DNA of 64,000 nt from Anaeromyxobacter terrae. GTDB lineage: Bacteria > Myxococcota > Myxococcia > Myxococcales > Anaeromyxobacteraceae. This document shows positions 48,432 to 57,128 of the stretch, piece by piece. Positions within the stretch are counted from its first letter, which is position 1. Each line of letters begins with the position of its first letter. The stretch is taken from contig NZ_JALCYY010000021.1 in assembly GCF_022690685.1 (NCBI RefSeq), forward strand, positions 1-64,000, given 5' to 3'. A program made the translations under genes and the position numbers. Below the pieces are notes generated by a model, which worked only from the letters and a program-made list of their open reading frames with translations, ran no database searches and was not told where the DNA came from.

Positions 48432-51092
48432 TCACAGGTCGACCCCCGCCGACGCGCCGGTCGCCTCGGCTCGGCTCGCGGTGACGCGTCCCGCCGCCGC
48501 GCGCGCGAATTGAATCGCGCGCTCTGGCGGGAGCGCCACGCCTTCCGCGAAGACAGCCTCGAAGGCTTGCGTCCCCAGAGCCCGACGGAGCTCGCCCTCC
48601 AGGTTGTCATTCAGGACCCGGTCGAGAACCCAGACGCGGGCGCCCACGGAGCGGCGAACCCCTTCCGCGGCGCCGAACAGGAGCGCGCCGAGGCGCGGAT
48701 GTCCGCGATGCAGGCCGACGGCACCGAGCGCCTCGAACACCCTGGCCATCCCGTCGCGGTTCTGCATCGAGGTTACGATCTCGAGCGCCTCCTGCAGCGG
48801 GGCGATCGCGCGCTCGAAGCGTCCGCTCGCCACGAGCGTCCAGCTCAGGCTCACGAGGATCATGCTCCGCAGGAAGACCTCGCCCGCCTCGCGCAGCGAG
48901 GCGGCACCCTCCTCCTCCATCGCGGCCGCGTCGGCGAGGCGGCCCTGCATCAGCAGCACACGCCCGAGCCCGAACATCGCACACGCGGCTCCAAAGACGT
49001 CGTCGCGGGCCTGGAACGTGGTGAGCGCTCGACGAACGATGCGCTCCCCCTCGGTCGCGTCACCGGTCAGCGCGACGCCGGTTCCGAGCATCACCGCCGC
49101 GAGCGCCGCGTGCTCCTCGTCGCCGAGCCGGTCGAGTGCGGCCTGCGCTGCGGCCAGGCTCGGCACAGCGTGCTCGTACTCGCTCCGGCCCACGTCGGCG
49201 ATCCCGAGCACGAGCTGGGCGAGCGCCCGCTCGCGGTCGTCCAGCGAACCCGATGCGAGCGCCTCCTGCATCCACGCCGCCGCCGCGGTGAATTCGCTGC
49301 GAACCCACCAGTAGCGCCACAGGGTGAGTCCCATGCGAGCGACGGCGCCGCTTCTGCCCCTGTCCGCGAGCCATCGCATCGCGGCCCGCAGGTTCTCCGC
49401 CTCGTCGTCGATCCGGCTCGTCCAGATCACCTCGTGGCGGATGGCTTCGCCGCGGTACGCGAGGACGTACGAGCGCTCGGCCCAGTCGAGGAAGTGCTCG
49501 GCGTGCCGCGTCCGGAGTGACTCCTCCTCTCCGCGCTTCCGGAGCTGCTCCGACGCGAACTCGCGTATCGTCTCGAGCATGGCGAACCGGATCGGGCCTG
49601 CCGCGCCGGACGCGTTGCCGCGGATGAGGCTCTTGTCGAGGAGCGACGACATGCCCTCGAGGACGTCCGAGTCCGGACCGCAAACCGCCTCGGCATCGCT
49701 CAGCGTCCACCCGCCCCGGAACACGGCCAGTCGCGCGAAGAGCTTCCGCTCCGAGTCGCCGAGCAGTCCGTGGCTCCACTCCAGCGCAGCTCGGAGCGTC
49801 CGGTGTCGTTCGGGCATGTCGCGCGGGCCGTGGACGAGGAGCCCGAGCCGGTCCTCCAGGCGGTCGGCCAGCTCGTCGAGGGGAAGCACTCGCACGCGCG
49901 CGGCCGCGAGCTCGAGCGCGAGCGGCAGGCCCTCGAGCTTTCGGCAGATCTCCGCGACGCTCGGCGCGTTCTCCGGCGTGAGCGCAAACCCCGGCAGCGC
50001 CGATGCAGCGCGTTCCACGAACAGCCGGGCGGCCTCGGATGGCGCTGCTGCCCGGCCTTCGGTCTCCCTCCCGGAGACCTCCAGCGGCGGCACCTCGTAT
50101 CCGCGCTCACCGGCGACCTTCAGGAGCTCCCGGCTCGTCACGAGCATGCGGACGCGGGGGCACGCGGCGAGCAGCGCCGTGAGCTCCGGAGCTGCCGCGA
50201 TCACGTGCTCGAAGTTGTCGAGGACCAGCAGCAGCTTCCGCGTGTGGAGATAGCGGACGAGCGTCTCCATCCGACTGACGCCCGGGATCTCCGCGAGCCC
50301 GAGCGCGTTGCACATGGCGGGGACCACCTGGCTCGGCTCCGCCAGGGCGCCGAGGAACACGGGGACGACGCCATCCCGGAACCGATGGTGCAGCCCCCTC
50401 GCGACCTGCAGCGCGAGGCGGGTCTTTCCGATCCCCCCGGGGCCGGTCAACGTCACCATCCGTGCGCCCGACTCCCGCAGCAGCGCGCGCACCCCGCGGA
50501 TGGCCTCCTCGCGTCCGACGAACGTGGTGGTCGCCTCCGGCAGGCGCGCGTGCGTGGACTCCTCCCAGTCCGTCGAGGCGTTCGCTCGCGATGACTCGAA
50601 CCGCTCCGAGAGGAGGGTCGCGAGGTCGTCCTCGAGCAGCGCGCCGAGCTCCTCCGCGTTCGAGAAGCACTTGTAGGATGCGCGGGCGTCGCGCTCCATG
50701 CGCGCGAGCAGCGCCTCGAGACGCGGCTCGCGACCGGCCCTCGGCTCCTTCACGTAGATGAGCTTCGGCCGGTCGCCGCTCAGGTCGTATTCGTCCTCGA
50801 CACCGCTGACCGTCTCCCCGGGCGCGATCCACCCGTACCGCTGCCAGTAGATGCCGACGAAGACGTGGCTCTGCGCGAGATAGGCCTGGTACAGCGCTCT
50901 GGGGGGATGAGGTCTCGCCCCGAGCTCGAACATCACCGGCGTCAGCCGCAGGCGGTCGACGGCGGCCCGCGCCAGGCGCCGCTCCTCGGCCAGTTCACCG
51001 AGCGTGGAGCTGATGAACACGCGAACGCGCTGATCCGGCGTGCGGATGACGCGCGCCGCGCTCGAACCTCGGGCTGTCGCCGCGTGCAACAT
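48432..51092 (-). CDS. STAND NTPase with N-terminal DUF4062, NB-ARC-like ATPase and TPR-like C-terminus
   Basis: The product is 886 aa. Residues 22-120 are DUF4062 (VRVFISSTLGELAEERRLAR ... HVFVGIYWQRYGW ... EDEYDLSG). Residues 185-510 are an NB-ARC/AfsR-like switch ATPase: P-loop GPGGIGKT (217-224), Walker B LLLVLD (287-292), MLVTSREL and GLPLALELAAARV. The rest is helical TPR-like repeats (ALTTFQARDDVFGAACAMFG, GRFERAIAPLQEALEIV). There is no DNA-binding domain, unlike AfsR/LuxR relatives. The architecture matches signal-sensing STAND proteins, some of which act in phage defence; function here is open. ATG 51092 is the first start close to DUF4062. Confidence 0.85.
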   Translation of the reverse strand: MLHAATARGSSAARVIRTPDQRVRVFISSTLGELAEERRLARAAVDRLRLTPVMFELGARPHPPRALYQAYLAQSHVFVGIYWQRYGWIAPGETVSGVEDEYDLSGDRPKLIYVKEPRAGREPRLEALLARMERDARASYKCFSNAEELGALLEDDLATLLSERFESSRANASTDWEESTHARLPEATTTFVGREEAIRGVRALLRESGARMVTLTGPGGIGKTRLALQVARGLHHRFRDGVVPVFLGALAEPSQVVPAMCNALGLAEIPGVSRMETLVRYLHTRKLLLVLDNFEHVIAAAPELTALLAACPRVRMLVTSRELLKVAGERGYEVPPLEVSGRETEGRAAAPSEAARLFVERAASALPGFALTPENAPSVAEICRKLEGLPLALELAAARVRVLPLDELADRLEDRLGLLVHGPRDMPERHRTLRAALEWSHGLLGDSERKLFARLAVFRGGWTLSDAEAVCGPDSDVLEGMSSLLDKSLIRGNASGAAGPIRFAMLETIREFASEQLRKRGEEESLRTRHAEHFLDWAERSYVLAYRGEAIRHEVIWTSRIDDEAENLRAAMRWLADRGRSGAVARMGLTLWRYWWVRSEFTAAAAWMQEALASGSLDDRERALAQLVLGIADVGRSEYEHAVPSLAAAQAALDRLGDEEHAALAAVMLGTGVALTGDATEGERIVRRALTTFQARDDVFGAACAMFGLGRVLLMQGRLADAAAMEEEGAASLREAGEVFLRSMILVSLSWTLVASGRFERAIAPLQEALEIVTSMQNRDGMARVFEALGAVGLHRGHPRLGALLFGAAEGVRRSVGARVWVLDRVLNDNLEGELRRALGTQAFEAVFAEGVALPPERAIQFARAAAGRVTASRAEATGASAGVDL

Positions 51093-51505
51093 GGCGACCC
51101 TCGACAAGCGCGACCCTTCACCACACCCCGACGATACGCCCGCCCTGTAGCGCCCGGCCTCTGGGAATCGGTGAGCCCCGAAATGACGCACACGAGCAGC
51201 CGGCCCCGTGCGCGGGGAAACCCGGGGACGCCCGGGCGAACGAACGCACGTGAGCAGGTGCATGCTCTGGCCGCTCGCTCCCGAGCCAGGCAATCGGGGT
51301 GAACGAGCGCTCCTCGTGTTCGAGCTCGCGGGGCCGGCGAGCCGGCTCGAGGGAACAGATACGGAACGCGCTGTCGCGTCGCGCCCGCCGCGCGAACCCG
51401 ACGTCCCTCGCCGCCTCCATCCTGCGCGGGAGGGTTCACGAATGATTCGTGCATCGCTCCCGCCGCGCGCGTAGAGCGACCTCAACTGGACGGGAGGGTG
51501 ATGAC
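51093..51505. other. 413-bp divergent intergenic stretch
   Basis: It separates the STAND gene (minus) from the cupin gene (plus). It contains the 15-bp palindrome listed separately; otherwise only frames without protein-like features are seen. Confidence 0.5.
51438..51452. promoter_or_regulatory. 15-bp perfect palindrome upstream of the cupin gene
   Basis: CACGAAT-G-ATTCGTG, 53 bp before the ATG at 51506. It is AT-richer than the surroundings and in the right place for a dimeric regulator of the cupin gene. The regulator is unknown. Confidence 0.45.
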
Positions 51506-52204
51506 ATGCGCGCATCGATCACGGCTTGTGCATTGTTTTGCCTGGTTGCGCTCGTCGGCGGAGCCGCGAAGGCGGCACAGGAGCTCGACTCGCCGAAGGC
51601 GGACCCCACGCATCACAAGGTGGAGCTCGAGAACGACCAGGTGCGCGTCGTGCGCTGGAAGATCCCTCCGCACGAGAAGACCGCGCTGCACGACCACCCG
51701 AGCCTCGTGAACGTCCTGCTCACCGACGCGGATCTGAGGCTCACCACGCCGGAGGGGAAGACGTCGGAGGTCCACGGCAAGGCCGGCACCGCGGCGTGGC
51801 GAGGTCCGACCGTCCACGTGGCCGAGAACATCGGCGACAAGCCTGTCGAAGGCATCCTCGTCGAGCCGAAGGGAGCGGGGAACGCCGCCTGGACCCCGCC
51901 GCCGCGCGACGCCGTGAAGGTGACCCCGCACGACAAGGTGGAGTTCGAGAACGACCAGGTGCGGATCGTCCGGTACGCGTACGCGAAGGGCGACAAGTCA
52001 CCGATGCACGATCACCCCGCGGGCGTGCAGATCACCCTCACCGACGCCCACGTCCGCCAGACCACGCCCGACGGCAAGACCACCGAGGTCTCCGGGAAGG
52101 CCGGGGCGGTCCATTACCGTCCACCCCTCACGCACGCGCTCGAGAACATGGGCGAGCGGTTCGAGGGGATCCTGGTGGATCTGAAGGGCGCGCCGGCCAG
52201 GTGA
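51506..52204 (+). CDS. Secreted bicupin made of two tandem cupin repeats
   Basis: The product is 232 aa with a signal peptide (MRASITACALFCLVALVGGA). Residues 36-123 and 142-229 are homologous halves: KVELENDQVRVVRW / KVEFENDQVRIVRY, LHDHPSLVNVLLTDA / MHDHPAGVQITLTDA, and VEGILVEPKG / FEGILVDLKG. Each has a cupin motif 1 HDHP but few further metal histidines. It is probably a periplasmic small-molecule or metal-binding protein. The close match between halves indicates a fairly recent internal duplication. Confidence 0.82.
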   Translation: MRASITACALFCLVALVGGAAKAAQELDSPKADPTHHKVELENDQVRVVRWKIPPHEKTALHDHPSLVNVLLTDADLRLTTPEGKTSEVHGKAGTAAWRGPTVHVAENIGDKPVEGILVEPKGAGNAAWTPPPRDAVKVTPHDKVEFENDQVRIVRYAYAKGDKSPMHDHPAGVQITLTDAHVRQTTPDGKTTEVSGKAGAVHYRPPLTHALENMGERFEGILVDLKGAPAR

Positions 52205-52230
52205 TCGGGGTCCGGCCCCTCCCGCCCTCG

Positions 52231-53775
52231 TCAGGCGACGCGCGGGCTGCCCGGCGCCGCGGAGGGCGCGGACGGGGTGAGGCGAGCGGGGTCCCACGCA
52301 GGGTTCCGCTCGTGCATCCCGGAGAGCACGCCGATCATCCGGCTCATCACCTGCGCCGGGCTCGAGGTCCCCCCGACCGCCTCGTACACCCCCGCGGCCA
52401 CCGCGTGCGCGGCGTACGCGCCCTCCGCGTAGCTTCCCGGCACCGCGCCAGCGCGCGCTCTCCCGCCCTTCGCTCCCCCCTCCCTCAGCTCTCGACGCAG
52501 CTCGGCGACGACGGCCTCGTCCTGGTCCCGCCAGTCCTGGATGTCCCGGAACGCATGTCCGTCCAGCGCGCGGAGCCGCGTCTGCACGATGGCCCGCGCG
52601 ACGACGGCCGCAGCGGCCTTCGCCACACCGGCGGTCACGGCGACGTCGCCGAGCCGGATCCGCCCGAGGTCCCGGTCGGCCTCGGCGACCAGCCGGTCCG
52701 CCCACCGCGCCGCGCCCTCGAACGACAGGAGCCGCACCGTCTCGGCCGCGAGGTAGGCGCGGGCGATGTCCGCCGGGTGCGGGTCGTCCGTCCTCCCGAC
52801 GTTTCGCAGCGACCCCGTGCCGCCAGCCGCCCCGTTCATCGCCCGGAAGTACCCGACGAGCCCCACCGCCGCGGCCGGCCCCATGTTGAGCACCCCGAGG
52901 ACGTCCGACGCTGTCTCGTCGATGCGGTCCGCCCAGTAGTCCGCCACCGCGAGCCCCAGCTTCTCGGCGAGGAGCCGCTCCCGCACGACGCGCGCGAGCT
53001 CGTCGCGGAGCCCGTCGTCCGCGTCGAGGAGGTCGTGCCCCGCGGTCTCGTGCGCGAGGGCCGGCCAGGCGAGGAGCCCGCCCGAGGCGTTCGCGGCCGG
53101 GAGGCTCACCACCGCCGCCTCGACGTCGAGCGTCTCCGTGGCGGTCGCCGGCCAGGTGTAAGGACCGTCCTCGGCGCTGCCCCACCGGACGAGCGGCGGG
53201 ACGACGCCGTGGTCCGGCGCCTTCACGCCGCGACGGTCCTCGGCGGAGAGGAACCCCTCGTACAGATCGCTCACGACCTCCTGGAACGCCGCCGTCGCGC
53301 GCGCTGCGTAGCCCTCCGCGTGCTGGAGCACTGCCTGCGCCACGTCGAGCAGGAGGCGCGCGGCCCCCTCGCGCTCCGGATCCTGCGCGAGGACGCGGGC
53401 GAACCCGCGCGCACCGAGCCGGTCGAGCGTCTTCACGAGCGGTTCGGCGACCGCGCGCCGGTACGCCGCCGGGAGCCTCGCGCTCGCCTTCTCGAGCCGC
53501 GCCCGCAGCGAGGCGAAGGTCACCGGGTCGGGCGGGCCGTCGCCGCCCGCGAGGGCTGCCGCGCGGGCGTCCTCGATGCACGCGGCGAGGCCTGCGAATG
53601 ACAGCGGATCGGGAGCCGGGCGCGAGGCGACGGCCTGTGGCCGCGCGACCTCCGCCGGCGCGTGGAGCCGCTCGCGCCCGCGGAGCTCCCGAGCGCGGGC
53701 CGGGTCGAGGGCCGGCGGCTCGCCGATCGAGTCGAAGCGTGGAACGGCGACGGCGGAGACGTTTCTCGGGAACAT
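52231..53775 (-). CDS. Uncharacterised protein with an HExxxH zinc-like motif
   Basis: The product is 514 aa without a clear signal peptide. Residues 242-247 read HETAGH, an HExxxH motif of the kind known from dipeptidyl peptidase III (HELLGH), followed by DETASD with Glu287 as candidate third ligand. The rest is mainly helical, Ala-rich, with ADYWADRIDE, ADIARAYLAAETVRLL and a small GVLSGMHERNP near the end. It could be a divergent gluzincin. I do not recognise a named family. Confidence 0.65.
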   Translation of the reverse strand: MFPRNVSAVAVPRFDSIGEPPALDPARARELRGRERLHAPAEVARPQAVASRPAPDPLSFAGLAACIEDARAAALAGGDGPPDPVTFASLRARLEKASARLPAAYRRAVAEPLVKTLDRLGARGFARVLAQDPEREGAARLLLDVAQAVLQHAEGYAARATAAFQEVVSDLYEGFLSAEDRRGVKAPDHGVVPPLVRWGSAEDGPYTWPATATETLDVEAAVVSLPAANASGGLLAWPALAHETAGHDLLDADDGLRDELARVVRERLLAEKLGLAVADYWADRIDETASDVLGVLNMGPAAAVGLVGYFRAMNGAAGGTGSLRNVGRTDDPHPADIARAYLAAETVRLLSFEGAARWADRLVAEADRDLGRIRLGDVAVTAGVAKAAAAVVARAIVQTRLRALDGHAFRDIQDWRDQDEAVVAELRRELREGGAKGGRARAGAVPGSYAEGAYAAHAVAAGVYEAVGGTSSPAQVMSRMIGVLSGMHERNPAWDPARLTPSAPSAAPGSPRVA

Positions 53776-54088
53776 GTGCGCCCCTGGGTGGGTGGGGCGG
53801 GCGCAACTGCGACGGGCGTGCCGGCACTGCGGAGCACGGGACCCCGCGGCGCTCGAGGCAGTCTCCGGGACGCGCCGCGTCGCGCGCCGCCCCGCACCCG
53901 ACCGCCCCGCGGCCGTGCGGTACGCGACGCGGTCGATGACTCACACATCGTGAAAGGCGGCGCGAGCGGGCGCGATGGGCGATCCTCCCCCGCTCGTGCT
54001 TGGACGGGCTCAGCCCGAGCGGATCACAGGCCGCTCGCCCTGAGCTCGTGAAGGGAGAGGCGTGGGGCTCGACTCGCGTGGACGGCCA
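53776..54088. other. 313-bp intergenic stretch with a palindromic repeat
   Basis: It lies between two minus-strand genes. Apart from the palindromic element at 53990-54057 no feature is recognised; frames on the plus strand here are Arg/Pro-rich and look like chance ORFs. Confidence 0.45.
53990..54057. repeat. REP-like palindromic element
   Basis: CCGCTCG (53990-53996) pairs with CGAGCGG (54016-54022), enclosing a small inner dyad CGGGCT-C-AGCCCG. It is followed by CCGCTCGCCCTGAGCTCGTG, which has the same CGCTCG...GAGC...GTG composition. This resembles dispersed intergenic palindromes of the CGCTCGTGCT/GCTCAGC type common in GC-rich genomes; copy number outside the window is unknown. Confidence 0.4.
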
Positions 54089-55009
54089 TCACGTGCTCGA
54101 GCTGCAGGCGCACGCGCCGCTCGTGGCGCCCGCGGGGATCGCGCAGTTGCCGGAGCAGCACTCGCCGTTCACGGTACAGCTTGCGCCCGCCTGGACGCAG
54201 GTCGGCGTGCACGCGCCGCTCGTGGCGCCCGGCTGAACGGCGCAGCTCCCGGAGCAGCAGTCGCCGTTCACGGTGCAGCTCGAGCCCGTCCCGGCGCAGG
54301 TCGGCGTGCACGCGCCGCTCGTCGCGCCCGGCGGGATCTCGCACCCGAGCCCGGAGCAGCAGTCGCCGTTCACGGTGCAGCTCATGCCCACCATGCCGCA
54401 GAGCGGTGGCGGCGGCGACGCGACGCACGCGTACTTACCGCGATTTCCGTCCGGGAGGCAGCTCGTCCCGGCGCAGCAGGTCGTGTCGCCTGCCCCGCTG
54501 CAACGCGCGCCTTCCGACATGCAGGCGAAGCACCGCAGGATCTCGTCGCGATCCGGAACGCACCGGCCGTGGTCGCAGCATTGCTCGCTGAACTGGCAGA
54601 GCTCCGCGAGCGGGATGCACGTCGCGGGCAGGCCGCAGACGCCGCCGTCACACGCGCCCGCGCAGCACTCCGCGGAGAGGCGGCAGGCCTGCCCGTTCGC
54701 GAGGCACAGGGTGACGGGGAGCGCGGGAGGGCACGCGCGCGTGCAGGTTCCGTCGAGGCACGCGCTGCCGCTGCAGCAGGTCTCGCCGTTCGCGCACGAC
54801 CCGCTCGCGTCCACGCAGCCGGGCGCGACGCACGCGCCGGCCGTGGCGTCGCAGGTCAGGCCCGAGCAGCAGGCGAGGCCGCCGGTGCACGGGTTCCCCG
54901 CGGGGGCGCACGTCGCGCCTTCCGCGGTCGCGGCCTCCTTGCAGGCGGTCGCGACGAGCGACAGGGCGACGACGAGGGGCAGCCCCCGATTCCACCTCGC
55001 ACGCGGCAT
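54089..55009 (-). CDS. Cysteine-rich repeat lipoprotein
   Basis: The product is 306 aa. A lipoprotein signal (RGLPLVVALSLVATACKEAA) leads into a mature protein with dozens of cysteines. Successive modules have CxxG...CCSG...C patterns, with three near-identical units near the C-terminus: SCTVNGDCCSG (twice) and SCTVNGECCSG, each followed by PGATSGAC or AGATSGAC. The knotted Dickkopf/EGF-like spacing implies disulfide-rich modules outside the cytoplasm. Myxobacteria are known for such surface proteins; the ligand is unknown. Confidence 0.78.
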   Translation of the reverse strand: MPRARWNRGLPLVVALSLVATACKEAATAEGATCAPAGNPCTGGLACCSGLTCDATAGACVAPGCVDASGSCANGETCCSGSACLDGTCTRACPPALPVTLCLANGQACRLSAECCAGACDGGVCGLPATCIPLAELCQFSEQCCDHGRCVPDRDEILRCFACMSEGARCSGAGDTTCCAGTSCLPDGNRGKYACVASPPPPLCGMVGMSCTVNGDCCSGLGCEIPPGATSGACTPTCAGTGSSCTVNGDCCSGSCAVQPGATSGACTPTCVQAGASCTVNGECCSGNCAIPAGATSGACACSSST

Positions 55010-55143
55010 GGATGCTCCTCCCCGGAGCCGAGAGGAATAGCACCCCGCGTGCTTGACGGACAGTACGCTGACTCCCGGAGTGAATGTAGGCGTGCCGCCC
55101 CGACCTGGGCCGTCCTGCTACACCTGCGCGATCCGCCGGGGCC

Positions 55144-55770
55144 TCACCGCCCGAAGGCGCGCAGGAAGGTCCGCACCGCGCTCCGCACGGTCTCGCGGAT
55201 CCGGGCGTCGGCTGGGCGCTCGAGGATCCCGAGGCGCGCGCGCAGCACGAGGTCCGACTGGCAGAGGCTCACGAACTGCACCGCCGCGGTCCTCGGGTCA
55301 TCGATCGAGAGCGCGCCCTTCTCGTGCCAGCGCTGGAGGTAGCTGGCGATCTGGGCCTGCAGCGAGTTCGGGCCGTGATCGAACAGCGTCTGGCCGATCT
55401 CCGGGAACCGTACCGACTCCGCCTGCGCGTGGCGATAGAGGGCCACCACCGCGGGAGAGAGGAGCAGGGCCACGACCTTCTCGCCCGTCTCCAGCAGCGC
55501 CTGCTCGAGGTCGCCCGCGGGCTCGGCGAGGGACGCCCGGACACCGTCGCGCAGGGCGTCGACCTCCTCGGAGAAGCACGCGACGAAGAGCCCCTTCTTG
55601 TCGCCGAAGTGGTTGTAGACGGTCGCCTTGGAGACGCCGGCGCGCGACGCGATCACGTCCACGCAGGCCCGCTCGAACCCGAGCTCGCCGAACGTGGCGC
55701 GCGCCCCGGCGAGGATCTGCCGCCGCTTCGCGGGCGAAAATTCTGCTGTCCTGGCGCCATCTTCGCTCAT
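55144..55770 (-). CDS. TetR family repressor of the RND efflux operon
   Basis: The product is 208 aa. An N-terminal HTH is visible (RRQILAGARATFGELGFERA ... AGVSKATVYNHFGDKKGLFV), followed by a C-terminal ligand domain similar to AcrR-like regulators. It is divergent from the RND adaptor gene, with a 19-bp palindrome between them. It is likely to repress both itself and the pump until an inducer binds. Its own -10 box TATAGT (minus strand, 55784-55779) lies 8 bp from the ATG, so its mRNA may be leaderless. Confidence 0.92.
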   Translation of the reverse strand: MSEDGARTAEFSPAKRRQILAGARATFGELGFERACVDVIASRAGVSKATVYNHFGDKKGLFVACFSEEVDALRDGVRASLAEPAGDLEQALLETGEKVVALLLSPAVVALYRHAQAESVRFPEIGQTLFDHGPNSLQAQIASYLQRWHEKGALSIDDPRTAAVQFVSLCQSDLVLRARLGILERPADARIRETVRSAVRTFLRAFGR

Positions 55771-55781
55771 TCGTGCTCACT

Positions 55782-55800
55782 ATACTGAACGGTTCAGTAT
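55782..55800. promoter_or_regulatory. TetR operator between tetR and the RND operon
   Basis: ATACTGAACGGTTCAGTAT is a perfect dyad around a central G. It overlaps the minus-strand -10 (TATAGT) of the repressor gene and abuts a plus-strand -35-like TTGACC (55800-55805), which itself starts a smaller dyad TTGAC-C-GTCAA. Binding here would block both promoters. Confidence 0.75.
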
Positions 55801-55883
55801 TGACCGTCAACAGGTGCGACAGTATGTCTTGCGGCTCGCCGGAGCGCTCGTCCGGCGTGAACCGAGCAAGCGAAAGCCGCGAA

Positions 55884-57095
55884 ATGACTTCTCCCTTCGA
55901 GACCTCGCCCGTCGCTCCGCGACGCGCGCACCCGTTCCCCCGGCGCGCCAGCGCGTCCCTCGCGACGATCGCGGCCCTCGCGCTCATCGCTTCCGGGTGC
56001 GAAAGGACCCAGGCAAAAGGAGCGGCCGCCGCGGCCCGTCCGGTCGAGGTCGGGGTCGTGACGCTCACGCCGTCCGAGGTGACGCTCGTGAAGGAGCTGC
56101 CCGGCCGGACGTCCGCGTTCCGCGTCGCCGAGGTCCGGGCGCGCGTGAACGGGATCGTGCTGAAGAGGCTCTTCACCGAGGGCAGCGACGTGAAGGAGGG
56201 GCAGCCGCTCTTCCGGATCGACCCCGCGCCCTACCAGGCGGCGCTCGACAGCGCGAAGGCCTCGCTCTCGCGCGCCGAGGCGAAGGTCGCGTCCGCGCGG
56301 CTCCAGGCGCAGCGGTACACGGAGCTCGTCGAGGCGAACGCGGTGAGCCGGCAGGAGCACGACGACGCGGTCGCCGCGCTGAAGACCGCGGAGGCCGACG
56401 TCGCCGCGGGGCGCGCGGCGGTGCAGTCGGCCCAGATCAACCTCGGGTACACCACCGTCACCTCCCCGGTGCCGGGGCGCATCGGGCGCTCGGCCGTCAC
56501 CGAGGGCGCCTACGTCCAGCAGGCGCAGGCGACCCTGCTCGCGACGGTGCAGCAGCTCGACCCGCTCTACGTGGACGTCACGCAGTCGAGCACCGAGGCC
56601 CTGCGGCTGCGCCGCGACCTCGAGAGCGGGAGGCTGCAGAGCGCTGGGAAGAACCGGGCGAGCGTCACGCTCGTGCTCGAGGACGGCCGCGAGTACGACC
56701 AGCGCGGCACGCTGCAGTTCTCCGACGTCTCCGTCGATCCCAGCACCGGCTCCATCTCGCTGCGGGCGATCTTCCCGAACCCCCGCGGCGGCCTCCTGCC
56801 CGGCATGTTCGTCCGCGCGCGCATCAACGAGGGCGTGAACCCCCAGGCGCTCCTCGTCCCGCAGCGGGGCGTCACGCGCGATCAGAAGGGCCAGCCCACC
56901 GCGCTCATCGTGAACGCGGAGCGGAAGGTCGAGCTGCGGCAGCTCGTGACCGACCGCGCGGTCGGCGACGCGTGGCTCGTCACCGACGGCCTGCGGGCCG
57001 GCGATCAGGTGATCGTCGAGGGCCTGCAGAAGGTCCGGCCCGGCGCCGAGGTGGTCCCGGTCCCCGCCGCGTCCGCGCGGCAGGCCGCCCGCTAG
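55884..57095 (+). CDS. RND efflux periplasmic adaptor (AcrA/MexA type)
   Basis: The product is 403 aa. It has a lipoprotein signal ending LIASGC, a lipoyl half-domain (VEVGVVTLTPSEVTLVKELP, DVKEGQPLFRIDPAPYQAAL), and a coiled-coil hairpin (ALDSAKASLSRAEAKVASAR ... AEADVAAGRAAVQSAQINLG). The second lipoyl half is TTVTSPVPGRIGRSAVTEG, and beta-barrel domains follow. It links the inner membrane pump to the outer membrane channel. ATG 55884 gives the shortest complete signal; an earlier start is possible. Confidence 0.94.
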   Translation: MTSPFETSPVAPRRAHPFPRRASASLATIAALALIASGCERTQAKGAAAAARPVEVGVVTLTPSEVTLVKELPGRTSAFRVAEVRARVNGIVLKRLFTEGSDVKEGQPLFRIDPAPYQAALDSAKASLSRAEAKVASARLQAQRYTELVEANAVSRQEHDDAVAALKTAEADVAAGRAAVQSAQINLGYTTVTSPVPGRIGRSAVTEGAYVQQAQATLLATVQQLDPLYVDVTQSSTEALRLRRDLESGRLQSAGKNRASVTLVLEDGREYDQRGTLQFSDVSVDPSTGSISLRAIFPNPRGGLLPGMFVRARINEGVNPQALLVPQRGVTRDQKGQPTALIVNAERKVELRQLVTDRAVGDAWLVTDGLRAGDQVIVEGLQKVRPGAEVVPVPAASARQAAR

Positions 57096-57128
57096 CGCGG
57101 TCGCGCCACCCCCAGGAGAACGACACCC

